Assembly (NCBI RefSeq): GCF_900169145.1
Contig: NZ_FXZD01000001.1
Location: 310,001 to 374,000, forward strand
Direction: 5' to 3'
DNA: 64,000 nucleotides
Source: Brevibacterium antiquum CNRZ 918
GTDB lineage: Bacteria > Actinomycetota > Actinomycetes > Actinomycetales > Brevibacteriaceae
The notes below the pieces were generated by a model, which did no database searches, had not been told where the DNA came from, and worked only from the letters and a program-made list of their open reading frames with translations. Positions 34,533 through 43,630 of this stretch are shown one piece after another. The position numbers were made by a program, and so were the translations under genes. How positions within the stretch are numbered: position 1 is the stretch's first letter; each line of letters opens with the position of its first letter.

Positions 34533-35855
34533 ATGACCCAGTCATTCGAAACTCGTCAGATCCATGCTGGTCAGACACCGGACCCGACCACCGGCTCCCG
34601 TGCGCTGCCCATCCACCAGACCACCTCCTTCGTCTTCGACAGCAATGAGACGGCAGCGAACCGCTTCGCACTCACCGAGCTCGGTCCCATCTACACCCGC
34701 ATCACCAACCCGACCACAGAGGTCGTGGAGAATCGCATCGCCGACCTCGAAGGCGGAGTCCACGCCGTGCTCACCGCATCTGGACAGTCAGCAGCCCTGC
34801 TGGCGATTACGAACATCGCCGAAGCCGGTGACCACATCGTCGCCAGTTCCAGTCTCTACGGCGGAACCTACAACCTGCTTCACGTGACCCTGCGCAAACT
34901 CGGCATCGAGACCACGTTCGTCGACGTCGACGACCTCGATGCTTGGAAGAACGCGACACAGGAGAACACGAAGCTCTTCTTCGCCGAGGTCGTCTCCAAC
35001 CCCCGTTCCGATGTCCTCGACATTGCAGCTGTGGCTGACATCGCTCACGAGGCCGGTGTTCCGCTCTTCACCGACAACACCCTGGCCACCCCCTACCTAG
35101 TTCGCCCGATCGAGCACGGTGCCGACGTCGTTCTCCACTCGGCCACGAAGTACCTCGGCGGACATGGCACCTCGATCGCCGGTGTCGTCGTCGACAGCGG
35201 AAACTTCGACTACGGCACGCGGCCGGAGAAGTTCCCCGGCTTCAACACCCCGGATGAGTCCTACAACGGTCTGGTCTACGCTCGCGACCTCGGTGCGGAT
35301 TCGCCGTTCGGCGCGAACGTCTCCTTCGGTCTCAAGGCCCGTGTGCAGGGCCTGCGTGACCTCGGGCCAGCCGCCAGCCCGTTCAATGCGTTCCTCATCG
35401 CCCAGGGACTGGAGACTCTGAGCCTGCGCATCGACCGCCATGTCGAGAATGCGAACAAGGTTGCCTTCTACCTTGAGAACCACGAACAGGTCAGCCGCGT
35501 CGCCTTCGCCGGACTCGAGTCCAGCCCCTGGCGCGACAAGGCCAAAAAGTACCTGCCGAACGGTGTCGGCTCGGTCCTGTCCTTCGACATCGCCGGCGGC
35601 TTCGACGCCGCCGTGGCTTTCGTCGATGCGCTCGAACTGCACTCACACGTGGCCAACATCGGTGATGTCCGTTCCCTGGTCATCCACCCGGCGTCGACGA
35701 CTCATTCGCAGCTTGGCGAAGAAGCGCAGGCCGCTGCCGGTGTGAACCCGGCACTCGTGCGCCTGTCCGTGGGGCTCGAAGGCAGCGACGACATCATCGC
35801 CGACATCGACAAGGGCTTCGCCGCTGCCGCAGCGAATGCGTCGGCCGCAGCCTGA
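34533..35855 (+). CDS. metY: O-acetylhomoserine sulfhydrylase
   Basis: MetY makes homocysteine directly from O-acetylhomoserine and sulfide. The 440-residue PLP enzyme of the Cys/Met-metabolism family shows E-T-R-Q-I-H-A-G-Q near the start, S-S-L-Y-G-G-T-Y-N-L-L, the PLP lysine in H-S-A-T-K-Y-L-G-G-H-G, and the C-terminal S-L-V-I-H-P-A-S-T-T-H. Length and the T-Y-N/L-L-H-V-T-L region favour MetY over MetB. GGAGGAG lies seven bases before the ATG. It is followed by metX, which makes its substrate. Confidence 0.96.
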   Translation: MTQSFETRQIHAGQTPDPTTGSRALPIHQTTSFVFDSNETAANRFALTELGPIYTRITNPTTEVVENRIADLEGGVHAVLTASGQSAALLAITNIAEAGDHIVASSSLYGGTYNLLHVTLRKLGIETTFVDVDDLDAWKNATQENTKLFFAEVVSNPRSDVLDIAAVADIAHEAGVPLFTDNTLATPYLVRPIEHGADVVLHSATKYLGGHGTSIAGVVVDSGNFDYGTRPEKFPGFNTPDESYNGLVYARDLGADSPFGANVSFGLKARVQGLRDLGPAASPFNAFLIAQGLETLSLRIDRHVENANKVAFYLENHEQVSRVAFAGLESSPWRDKAKKYLPNGVGSVLSFDIAGGFDAAVAFVDALELHSHVANIGDVRSLVIHPASTTHSQLGEEAQAAAGVNPALVRLSVGLEGSDDIIADIDKGFAAAAANASAAA

Positions 35856-35856
35856 C

Positions 35857-36891
35857 ATGACTACCCAGAGCACTTCCGTCGAGCGAATTCTGGGCTTCGT
35901 CACAGAATCCGGACACACGTTCGGAACTGTCGAAGTCGCCTACGAAACCTTCGGCAGACTCAACTCCGACCGCAGCAATGCGGTCCTGATCGAACACGCC
36001 CTGACCGGCGACACCAGCGTCACCGAATGGTGGGCAGGAGTCGTCGGTCCGGGTGAGGCGATCGACACGGACGAATACTTCGTGGTGTGTGCGAATTCGC
36101 TCGGTGGGTGCTCGGGAACCACAGGACCACAGTCTGTCTATGACGACGGACTGCCCTACGGCTCCAGATTTCCTGCGGTCACCATCCGCGATATGGCCCG
36201 CTTGGAACACAATCTCGGGCAGATACTCGGGATCGATTCGTGGCATGCCGTCATCGGCGGGTCAATGGGCGGAGCCAGAGCCCTCGAATTCGCCCTGCTC
36301 GACAAACGCAAGGTGAAGAAGTGCGCGATCATCGCCGCACCAGCTTTCTGTGAAGCCGATCAGATCGCCTGGGCGATGATGCAGGAACGTGCGATCGAAC
36401 TCGACCCCGACTACTACTCCGGTGACTACACAGCGGTCGGCCGTTTCCCTGCCCAAGGTCTCGGCCTGGCCCGTCAGATCGCCCACCTGACCTACCGCAA
36501 CGATGCGGACCTCAACCATCGCTTCTCCAGGCGACGCAGATCGCCTGACTACTATGAGGTCACCTCGTACCTCGACCACCAGGCGAAGAAGCTCACCGCC
36601 CGGTTCGACCCACACAGCTACGTCGTGCTCTCCCGCGCCCTGCGCGATCACGACGTGCGCGTGGGCCGCTGCCACGACCTGGCGACTTCATTGGCCGATG
36701 CCTGTACCGACAACCTCGTCGTCTCGGTCTCCTCTGATCGGCTGTTCCCGCCCGCACAGGTCGAACTTCTCGCCCAGAATCTGCCCGGAGCGGTGACCCA
36801 TCACGTCATCGAATCCGAGGTCGGTCACGACGGTTTCCTCACGGAGACTGCTACAGTCTCAGCGGCGCTGAAGGACTTCCTCAGCGCCTGA
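35857..36891 (+). CDS. metX: Homoserine O-acetyltransferase
   Basis: MetX acetylates homoserine from acetyl-CoA, feeding MetY. The 344-residue alpha/beta-hydrolase-fold enzyme has the nucleophile elbow G-G-S-M-G-G, the family stretches H-A-L-T-G-D and C-A-N-S-L-G-G-C-x-G-T-T-G-P, and the C-terminal aspartate and histidine in S-S-D-R-L-F-P and E-V-G-H-D-G-F-L. It starts two bases after the metY stop. The metY-metX pair is a standard actinobacterial arrangement. Confidence 0.97.
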   Translation: MTTQSTSVERILGFVTESGHTFGTVEVAYETFGRLNSDRSNAVLIEHALTGDTSVTEWWAGVVGPGEAIDTDEYFVVCANSLGGCSGTTGPQSVYDDGLPYGSRFPAVTIRDMARLEHNLGQILGIDSWHAVIGGSMGGARALEFALLDKRKVKKCAIIAAPAFCEADQIAWAMMQERAIELDPDYYSGDYTAVGRFPAQGLGLARQIAHLTYRNDADLNHRFSRRRRSPDYYEVTSYLDHQAKKLTARFDPHSYVVLSRALRDHDVRVGRCHDLATSLADACTDNLVVSVSSDRLFPPAQVELLAQNLPGAVTHHVIESEVGHDGFLTETATVSAALKDFLSA

Positions 36892-36893
36892 TT

Positions 36894-36924
36894 GCCAGTG
36901 ATTGCCCCTGACTGCCAGTGATTG
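36894..36924 (+). repeat. Short direct repeat after metX
   Basis: The 13-base unit TGCCAGTGATTGC occurs at 36894 and again 18 bases later, starting at 36912, with the similar CTGACTGCCAG between them. It lies directly after the metX stop and before the terminator. No function is evident. Confidence 0.7.
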
Positions 36925-37014
36925 CGCGCGGTCGCGCTCGAGCTGCCGGTGGCCGGCAACTGCGGTCCGGCACACGAGACACGCCCGCATACGAGTCGTG
37001 GAATCCAGCACAAC

Positions 37015-37058
37015 GCGGGAGGGGCCGTGCGGCTGATTCGCCGCACGGCCCCTCCCGC
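37015..37058. terminator. Bidirectional terminator, 19-bp perfect stem
   Basis: GCGGGAGGGGCCGTGCGGC (37015-37033) pairs perfectly with GCCGCACGGCCCCTCCCGC (37040-37058) around TGATTC. It lies between convergent metX and the acyl-CoA oxidase-like gene. There is no long T-run on either side. Confidence 0.9.
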
Positions 37059-37073
37059 TGCCTGTCAAGACTT

Positions 37074-39131
37074 CTACTCCGGCTTGCGGCCGTCCTTCTC
37101 AGCGGCCTTCCGGGCCGCCTTCTCCGCCTTGCGCAGCTGCTTCTCCGGCACCGCATAGTCCTCCTGAGCACGCGAGTGACGGTAGTAGTCTGCCGCTTCG
37201 TCCTGGCGTTTGGCCTCAACACCGGTCGCGATCGTGGCGCGGCGATGATCATCGCCGTAGCCGAAGGCCTCCACCAGGTCCAAAGCATTGGTCGACAGCT
37301 TCGCGCACAGGCGGTTGAGGGTTTCGTTGAGCTGCCGGGCGCGCAGCATCGGCAGACGACCGTACATGAGGTGCCAGCCCACATGCTTCTCAATGAGGCT
37401 GAGACCGTAGGTATCGCGCAGACGTCGGAACACCTTGTTCTGGTCGGGGTCCTGCTGCTCCCGCATCGCCTCGTCGAGGGCCTTCCACTTCTCCAACTCG
37501 ACGTAGGCACGAGCCATCTCGATGAACTCATGCTGATTGGAGTTGAACAGGTCCGCAGCATCTGCTGCTGACATCTTCATCGCTGGGCGCAGCGCCTGGG
37601 CGAGCCCGGAGACCATGACTTCGAGTCTGGTCTCGAGGAGCGAGCGCTGCAGACGTCCGGAGCGGATCCGCTTCTCGCCGAGGTTGGGGGTGAAGACGTC
37701 GGAGATGGCGAGTCCCGCATTGGCCAGTCCAGTGCGGTAGAGCGTGCGCTCAGCCGCCTGGGTGCCGATGTAGCGGGCGGCCCCGCCGACATCGATATTT
37801 GCGAACTCCTTCGCATAGTCGCCGAGGAGGCGCTTGGCAGCCAGCTGCAGGAGCACGGTGTTATCGCCTTCGAACGTGGCATAGACGTCGAGGTCGGCGC
37901 GCAGCCCCACGAGACGGTTCTCGGCCATGTAGCCGGCCCCGCCGCATGCCTCCCGGCACTCCTGGATGACGTCGAGGGCCATCCACGTCGTATCGGCCTT
38001 GAACGCCGCGGCCCGAGTCTCGAGCAGCGCACGATTCTCCTCGCTTTCGTCGGCGCCGGAGAACACCTCGTCGAACGAGCTGAGGAGCTTCTCGTGAGCG
38101 AAGGCTGAAGCATAGACGGAGGCGATGGCCGGCATCAGGCGGCGTTGGTGCTGCTGATAGTCCAGCAGAGTGCTCTCATTGATGTCGTCGACAGAGGTGA
38201 ACTGCTTGCGCTCGAGCCCGTAGCGCACGGCGATGTCGAGGGCCAGCTTCGAGGCCACGATAGCCGCACCATCGAGGGAGACACGACCCTGGACCAGGGT
38301 CCCGAGCATCGTGAAGAAGCGGCGGCCCGGTGAGTCGATGGGGGAGGTGTATTCGCCCGCGGCATTCACGGCTCCGTAGCGATCGAGAAGGTTGAACCGA
38401 GGAATGCGGATCTGATCGAAGGCGATGCGACCGTTGTCGACGCCCCTGAGGCCTCCCTTGAAGGCGTCGTCTTCGATGTTGATGCCCGGCAGGACCTCAC
38501 CGTCCTCGTCCCGAATGGGCACGAAGAACGCGTGCACCCCATGATTGACGCCACCGGTGATGAGTTGGGCGAAGACCACTGCTGCACGGGCGTCGCGGGC
38601 GGCATTGCCGATATACTCCTTCGTCGCAGCGCGGAAGGGGGTGTCAATGACGAATTCTTCGCTCTCGGCCTCATAGGTCGCAGTGGTGCCGACCGCTGCC
38701 ACATCAGAGCCGTGACCGATCTCCGTCATCGCGAACGATCCCAACAGCTCACCCTTCTGGGCGGCCAGCAGCCAGGCTTCGTGCTGTTCGGAGTTGCCCA
38801 GGTGCAGAATTGCTCCGCCGAAGAGCCCGAACTGGACTCCAGCCTTGATCTGGAGGCTGGGGGAGGCTGTGACGGTCTCTTCGAAGCCTGCGACGTTGGT
38901 CGCGTGTTCGTTGAGGCCGCCCAGAGCCTTCGGCAGGCTCTTCATCGGCAGTCCCGAGTCGGCCATGAGACCCACTCCTGTCAGCGTCTTCGCCCGAGTC
39001 GTCTCGAGATCATCGGCGGGATCCTCGTGTGTGACCTCCTGGTGAGCCAGGTTCCGCCCCTGGCGTCGAGCCTCGGCCCAACGTCCGTCGAGAGCAGTGT
39101 TGATCGCCTGTGGATCAAGGGAAAGCTTCAT
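37074..39131 (-). CDS. Acyl-CoA oxidase/dehydrogenase-like flavoprotein
   Basis: A 685-residue flavoenzyme of the acyl-CoA oxidase type, which would start fatty-acid beta-oxidation by making the 2-enoyl-CoA. The FAD-binding stretch L-G-S-F-A-M-T-E-I-G-H-G-S-D-V, the R-R-F-F-T-M-L-G-T-L-V-Q-G-R region and the later E-C-R-E-A-C-G-G-A-G-Y are as in peroxisomal oxidases. The length (two-domain C-terminus, residues 460-650) also fits oxidases more than 380-residue dehydrogenases. TAGGAG precedes the ATG. Its start overlaps the TetR stop, so the regulator and enzyme are cotranscribed. The C-terminal 30 residues are Lys/Ala-rich. Confidence 0.88.
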   Translation of the reverse strand: MKLSLDPQAINTALDGRWAEARRQGRNLAHQEVTHEDPADDLETTRAKTLTGVGLMADSGLPMKSLPKALGGLNEHATNVAGFEETVTASPSLQIKAGVQFGLFGGAILHLGNSEQHEAWLLAAQKGELLGSFAMTEIGHGSDVAAVGTTATYEAESEEFVIDTPFRAATKEYIGNAARDARAAVVFAQLITGGVNHGVHAFFVPIRDEDGEVLPGINIEDDAFKGGLRGVDNGRIAFDQIRIPRFNLLDRYGAVNAAGEYTSPIDSPGRRFFTMLGTLVQGRVSLDGAAIVASKLALDIAVRYGLERKQFTSVDDINESTLLDYQQHQRRLMPAIASVYASAFAHEKLLSSFDEVFSGADESEENRALLETRAAAFKADTTWMALDVIQECREACGGAGYMAENRLVGLRADLDVYATFEGDNTVLLQLAAKRLLGDYAKEFANIDVGGAARYIGTQAAERTLYRTGLANAGLAISDVFTPNLGEKRIRSGRLQRSLLETRLEVMVSGLAQALRPAMKMSAADAADLFNSNQHEFIEMARAYVELEKWKALDEAMREQQDPDQNKVFRRLRDTYGLSLIEKHVGWHLMYGRLPMLRARQLNETLNRLCAKLSTNALDLVEAFGYGDDHRRATIATGVEAKRQDEAADYYRHSRAQEDYAVPEKQLRKAEKAARKAAEKDGRKPE

Positions 39132-39715
39132 TCGTGTACTCCTAATTTTGCGGGCAGTGAGGCCCAGAGCCATTGACTGATTGCGGTTGCGAATTCATCG
39201 GGGCGGCCAGGATTGGCCAGCCAGTTCTCGGTCGCGGCACGCACGAATCCGATTGCACCCGCTGCCCACAGCTGTCCCTGAGCGCCCTCAAGGACCAGCC
39301 GATCGGCGAGGAGGCCGGCGATCGAGTTGAAGAACCCGCCGGTCTCCGTCGGTGCGAACCGATTGACTGCGGTATCGCAGAATCGGTAGATATTCGGCGA
39401 TTCTGCGGCGAGCGCGACGAAAGCATGGATCATCTTGGTCAGTGCATCCTGCGCCGAGGCAGCTGTTGCGTCATCGAGTGACTTGGAGATGACATCCATC
39501 GCCCATTCGCCCATTGCCGCCTGCAGTCCGGCGCGATCCGTGAAATACCGGTAGAGCACCGACTTCGTCGTGCCCGAATACTCCGAGATCTGCTCCATCG
39601 ACAGTTCGTCCCCGTACTCGTCGACGACATGCCTGACGGCTCGCAGCAAGTCCTGGCGCCTGTCGTCGCGATGCTGCTGCCACCGAGTGGAGCGACCGTC
39701 TGTGAGCGATTTCAT
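39128..39715 (-). CDS. TetR-family repressor of the fatty-acid locus
   Basis: A 195-residue TetR regulator. The helix-turn-helix is at residues 22-65 (L-L-R-A-V-R-H-V-V-D-E-Y-G and S-M-E-Q-I-S-E-Y-S-G-T-T-K-S-V-L-Y-R-Y-F). The ligand domain is all-helical. It lies divergent to the thiolase operon with a 58-base gap containing an inverted repeat, and upstream of the acyl-CoA oxidase. An acyl-CoA ligand is therefore a reasonable inference. Confidence 0.9.
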   Translation of the reverse strand: MKSLTDGRSTRWQQHRDDRRQDLLRAVRHVVDEYGDELSMEQISEYSGTTKSVLYRYFTDRAGLQAAMGEWAMDVISKSLDDATAASAQDALTKMIHAFVALAAESPNIYRFCDTAVNRFAPTETGGFFNSIAGLLADRLVLEGAQGQLWAAGAIGFVRAATENWLANPGRPDEFATAISQWLWASLPAKLGVHE

Positions 39716-39734
39716 GTGACAGACGGTATCAGGT

Positions 39735-39749
39735 ACTGTCGGTAACAGT
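39735..39749. promoter_or_regulatory. Inverted repeat, candidate TetR operator
   Basis: ACTGT-CGGTA-ACAGT is a perfect five-base inverted repeat with a five-base centre, lying in the 58-base gap between the divergent tetR and thiolase genes. It would cover both start regions. Confidence 0.5.
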
Positions 39750-39773
39750 TAAATCCATATACCGGAGGTGCAA

Positions 39774-41063
39774 ATGTCCACTCCCACTCAGCGCGCCGTC
39801 ATTCTTGGCGGTAATCGCATTCCGTTCGCTCGTTCGAACAAGCAATACGCCAAAGCGAGCAATCTCGATATGCTCACGAGCGCCCTCGACGGACTCGTGG
39901 CTCGCTTCGGCCTGGCAGGTGAGAGCATCGGTGAAGTTGCCGGTGGTGCCGTCCTCAAACATTCGAAGGACTTCAACCTCACTCGCGAGGCAGTCCTCGG
40001 TTCCGCCCTGTCGCCGACAACACCGGCGTTTGACGTCGGGCAGGCCTGTGCCACCGGTCTGGAGACCGTGGTCAGCCTCAACAACAAGATCAATGCCGGC
40101 CAACTCGAGTCGGGCATCGCTTCGGGCGTCGACTCCGCGTCGGATGCACCCATCGTCGTCAATGATTCGATGCGTGAGATCCTGCTCGAACTCTCACGGG
40201 CAAAGACTCTCACCCAGCGGGCGAAGATCGCCGCGCAGATCCGACCGGCCTATCTGGCTCCCCAGGCGCCGTCGACGGCTGAGCCGCGCACAGGCATGAG
40301 CATGGGCGAGCATCAGGCGATCACCACTGCCCAGTGGCAGATCACCCGTGAGGCTCAGGACGAACTGGCTCTGGCCTCCCACCACAACCTTGCCCGCGCC
40401 TGGGATGAGGGCTTCTTCGATGATCTATCGACGCCGTACCTCGGCGTCAGCCGCGACACCAACATGCGCGCGGACTCGTCCGCCGAATCTCTGGCCAAGC
40501 TCTCACCCGTGTTCGGCAAGCGGCTGAGCTCGCCGGCGACGATGACTGCCGGCAACTCGACGCCGCTGACAGACGGAGCATCCTCTGTCCTCCTCGGCAG
40601 TGAGGACTGGGCCAACGAGCACGGCTTCACCCCTTTGGCCCGCCTCGTCGACGCCGAAGCCGGAGCGGTCGACTTCGTCGACGGAGCCGAGGGTCTGCTC
40701 ATGGCCCCGGCCTACGCGGTCCCACGCCTACTGGCTCGCAACGGACTGACGTTTGAGGACTTCGACGTCTTCGAGATCCACGAGGCATTCGCCTCGACCG
40801 TGCTCAGCCACCTGGCAGCATGGGAGTCTGAGAAGTTCTGCCGTGACAAGGTCGGCCTCGACGGAGCACTGGGTTCCATTGATCGGACCAAGCTCAATCC
40901 GCTCGGATCAAGTCTCGCCGCCGGACACCCGTTCGCGGCGACCGGTGGGCGCATCATCGCCTCCACCGCTAAGTACCTCAAGCTCACCGGAAAGAAGAGA
41001 TCGCTGGTCTCGATCTGCGCAGCAGGCGGCCAGGGACTCACCGCGATTGTGGAGGCAGCATGA
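39774..41063 (+). CDS. Acetyl-CoA acyltransferase (thiolase)
   Basis: A 429-residue thiolase that would cleave 3-oxoacyl-CoA in beta-oxidation (FadI/FadA-like). The acyl-binding cysteine is C92 in V-G-Q-A-C-A-T-G-L-E-T. The catalytic histidine lies in H-P-F-A-A-T-G-G-R, the N-E-A-F-equivalent is H-E-A-F-A, and the second cysteine is in C-A-A-G-G-Q-G. GGAGG lies five bases before the ATG at 39774. The stop overlaps the next gene. Confidence 0.94.
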   Translation: MSTPTQRAVILGGNRIPFARSNKQYAKASNLDMLTSALDGLVARFGLAGESIGEVAGGAVLKHSKDFNLTREAVLGSALSPTTPAFDVGQACATGLETVVSLNNKINAGQLESGIASGVDSASDAPIVVNDSMREILLELSRAKTLTQRAKIAAQIRPAYLAPQAPSTAEPRTGMSMGEHQAITTAQWQITREAQDELALASHHNLARAWDEGFFDDLSTPYLGVSRDTNMRADSSAESLAKLSPVFGKRLSSPATMTAGNSTPLTDGASSVLLGSEDWANEHGFTPLARLVDAEAGAVDFVDGAEGLLMAPAYAVPRLLARNGLTFEDFDVFEIHEAFASTVLSHLAAWESEKFCRDKVGLDGALGSIDRTKLNPLGSSLAAGHPFAATGGRIIASTAKYLKLTGKKRSLVSICAAGGQGLTAIVEAA

Positions 41064-42412
41064 AAGACACCTACCTGGGCTTGGTCAACGGCCCACTGAA
41101 GCAGGTCGCGAAGACACTGGGCCTGCCGCAGCCAGTCGAACTCCACCGCTTCGGTTCGACCCCGGCGGACTATCGTCGGAAACCTGTCCTCGTTCTCGGC
41201 TCCGGACCTGAGGCGCAGAAGCTGGCCGACCTGCTGTTGGACAACGGTCTCGAGGTTCGACGCCATGCCAGCTCGGGGGAGTCGCTGCGAGCCATCATCG
41301 CCGTCTTCGACGCAGCCACCGCGCCCGGTGACCTGTCAGAGACGGTGCTCGAGATCGGAACAGCGCTGCGATCCCTTGTCCGCTGCGGACGCGTCATCAC
41401 AGTTTCCGCAGCCCCGAACCCGACGCAGCAGAGCCCCGAACTCGCCGCCGCGACTCAGGGGATCACCGGTCTGACACGTTCCATGGCTCATGAGATGCGC
41501 AGCGGGGCGACCGCCAACGGGATCCTCCTCGACGGCGTCGACGTGCAGGCCCCCTCTGTGTCCACTGCGCTGTGGTTCCTGCTCTCAGGCAAATCTGCCT
41601 ACGTCTCAGGTCAGTTCATCACCGTCTCGACTCAGGCCGGCACCCCGATCGGGTTGCAGGAGTTCCTGTCGACCGGCGAATCCGGCCCGTTGGCAGGACG
41701 AACCGCTGTCGTCACCGGTGCCGCTCGCGGGATCGGTGCCGCGATTGCGCGCAACCTGGCCCGTGATGGTGCCCACCTCATCGGCGTCGACATGCCACAG
41801 GCCGGACAGGCTCTGGCAGAGGTGATGAATGAGGTCGGAGGCAGATCCCTCCAACTCGACATCACCACAGAGACCGCGGCGGAGAAGATCGCCGAGGCGG
41901 TCGGAGGTCCGGTCGACATCCTCATCCACAATGCCGGAATCACCCGAGACAAGATGCTGGCGAATATGGATGCCTCCCGCTGGGATTCCGTCATCGCCGT
42001 CAACATCGCCTCCCAGGCCCGAATCAACGCCCACCTGAAGGCCGAGGATCTATTCGCCGAGGGCGCACAGGTCGTGTCACTGGCCTCGACCTCGGGCATC
42101 GCGGGCAACCGCGGGCAGACGAACTACGCAACTTCGAAGGCCGGGGTCATCGGACTCACCGCCGCCTCGGCGCCGGACTTCGGCAAGCGCGGAGGATCGA
42201 TCAATGCGGTGGCTCCCGGTTTCATCGAAACCGACATGACAGCCAAGATGCCGGCATTGACCAGACAGGTTGCACGCAGACTCTCCAGCCTTCAGCAGGG
42301 AGGACAGCCAGTCGACGTGGCCGAGACCATCGGTTTCCTCGCCTCGGCGGGGGCCCGTGGGATCAACGGATCGACGCTGCGAGTGTGCGGTCAGAACATG
42401 GTGGGTGCATGA
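41060..42412 (+). CDS. High-molecular-weight 3-oxoacyl reductase (FabG4-like)
   Basis: A 450-residue two-part SDR like mycobacterial FabG4 (Rv0242c). Residues 1-205 are a flavodoxin-like N-terminal domain without cofactor motifs; residues 210-450 are the SDR, with T-G-A-A-R-G-I-G, I-H-N-A-G-I-T-R-D-K and the catalytic triad in SLASTSGIAGNRGQTNYATS followed by K-A-G. FabG4 reduces 3-oxoacyl-CoA with NADH. Sitting between thiolase and MaoC, it likely handles 3-hydroxyacyl-CoA in beta-oxidation. It overlaps both neighbours by four bases. Confidence 0.92.
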   Translation: MKDTYLGLVNGPLKQVAKTLGLPQPVELHRFGSTPADYRRKPVLVLGSGPEAQKLADLLLDNGLEVRRHASSGESLRAIIAVFDAATAPGDLSETVLEIGTALRSLVRCGRVITVSAAPNPTQQSPELAAATQGITGLTRSMAHEMRSGATANGILLDGVDVQAPSVSTALWFLLSGKSAYVSGQFITVSTQAGTPIGLQEFLSTGESGPLAGRTAVVTGAARGIGAAIARNLARDGAHLIGVDMPQAGQALAEVMNEVGGRSLQLDITTETAAEKIAEAVGGPVDILIHNAGITRDKMLANMDASRWDSVIAVNIASQARINAHLKAEDLFAEGAQVVSLASTSGIAGNRGQTNYATSKAGVIGLTAASAPDFGKRGGSINAVAPGFIETDMTAKMPALTRQVARRLSSLQQGGQPVDVAETIGFLASAGARGINGSTLRVCGQNMVGA

Positions 42413-43266
42413 TGGCGAAGGAATCGATGCTGCCCCTCTATGCGAAGGCCGTGCTCAAGGCACTGCCGCTGGGCACACGCACGAGGCCGGACCTGCCTGA
42501 TCGCGCCTTGGATCGCAGCATGCCGATCGAGGCCGATGCCTACGCCGGTTTCACCACTGTCATCGGGGCCGGGCTGGGCAATATCGTCCACCCGGGCTAC
42601 CTCCACGTCCTCGCATTCCCACTGAGCATGCAGCTGCTCAGCGATCCCGAGGTGCCACTGCCGATGATGGGCATGGTCCACATCCACAACAGGATCGACA
42701 GCCTCCGTGCCGTGCATGTCGGTGACAGTGTCGACTTCCATGTGGAGCTGGCCGGTCCCTACCAGCATTCAGCAGGAACCACGATCGAGGTCATCGTTGA
42801 GGCGAAGGTTGAGGGTGCTCTGTGTATGCGGGAGACCACGACTTATCTGGCCAAGGGCAAAAAGCTGCCCAATGCGGAATCGAAACCACAGGCGCCGCGG
42901 GAGGAGTTCACGGCTCCCACCCCGAGCGCACTGTGGCGACTCGACCCGATCATCGGCCAGCGCTATGCCCACGCCTCGGGTGACTACAACCCGATCCACC
43001 TCAACGGGTTGGCAGCGAAGGGCTTCGGCTTCCCACGCCTCATCGCCCACGGAATGTACGGTGCCTCCCGCGCCCTGTCCGCGGTCGATACGAGGCTGGA
43101 GTCGTATCGGTGGGATGTGTCGTTCGCGAAACCTGTGCTGCTGCCCTCGACCGTTGGCTTCGCCATCACCGATGGGCATCGGCACGAGGCCGCGAAGTTC
43201 GCCCTCTTCGATCTCAAGTCCGGCAAACCGCACATCCTCTCCACGGTCTCAGAACTCGCCGAATGA
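42409..43266 (+). CDS. MaoC-like (hot-dog) enoyl-CoA hydratase
   Basis: A 285-residue double hot-dog protein. The C-terminal half carries the hydratase-2 motif Y-A-H-A-S-G-D-Y-N-P-I-H-L with catalytic Asp and His, followed by L-I-A-H-G-M-Y-G. The N-terminal half has no such motif. It resembles actinobacterial MaoC dehydratases cotranscribed with FabG4 (as Rv0241c with Rv0242c). It completes a thiolase-reductase-hydratase set. Confidence 0.92.
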   Translation: MMAKESMLPLYAKAVLKALPLGTRTRPDLPDRALDRSMPIEADAYAGFTTVIGAGLGNIVHPGYLHVLAFPLSMQLLSDPEVPLPMMGMVHIHNRIDSLRAVHVGDSVDFHVELAGPYQHSAGTTIEVIVEAKVEGALCMRETTTYLAKGKKLPNAESKPQAPREEFTAPTPSALWRLDPIIGQRYAHASGDYNPIHLNGLAAKGFGFPRLIAHGMYGASRALSAVDTRLESYRWDVSFAKPVLLPSTVGFAITDGHRHEAAKFALFDLKSGKPHILSTVSELAE

Positions 43267-43381
43267 GCCTGTGCAGTGGGCGGCGAGGAGCTTCAGAGAA
43301 GCCGTTGAGTGCCGTGCATCACAATCGGCCAATCTGATTTTGCACGGCCGAATGTCGCGTGTAAAGTTATCTCTGTTGCCA

Positions 43382-43469
43382 GCGCGAGTGGCGGAATTGG
43401 TAGACGCGCTAGCTTGAGGTGCTAGTGCCCAACTTATCGGGCGTGGGGGTTCAAGTCCCCCTTCGCGCA
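43382..43469 (+). tRNA. tRNA-Leu (GAG)
   Basis: The acceptor GCGCGAG pairs with TTCGCGC, the D-arm contains GGAATTGGTAGAC, the anticodon stem CTAGC/GCTAG frames TTGAGGT with anticodon GAG, a long variable arm (TGCCC...GGGCG) follows as in class II tRNAs, and the T-arm is GGGGG-TTCAAGT-CCCCC. CCA is not encoded. It reads CUC and CUU leucine codons. Confidence 0.97.
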
Positions 43470-43478
43470 CAACAGAGG

Positions 43479-43511
43479 AAATGGCCTCCGGATCTGATCC
43501 GGAGGCCATTT
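43479..43511. terminator. Terminator after tRNA-Leu
   Basis: AAATGGCCTCCGGAT (43479-43493) pairs perfectly with ATCCGGAGGCCATTT (43497-43511) around CTG, ten bases after the tRNA, followed by CTCATTC. Confidence 0.93.
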
Positions 43512-43630
43512 CTCATTCACTCCTGCATTGGCGGGGGCCAGCACGATCGGTGGACACCATGGATGGCGCTGGGGCAGTTGATATAACGTGGATCACGTCA
43601 ACTCTTCTCACTTTTCCGACGGGAGACTCC

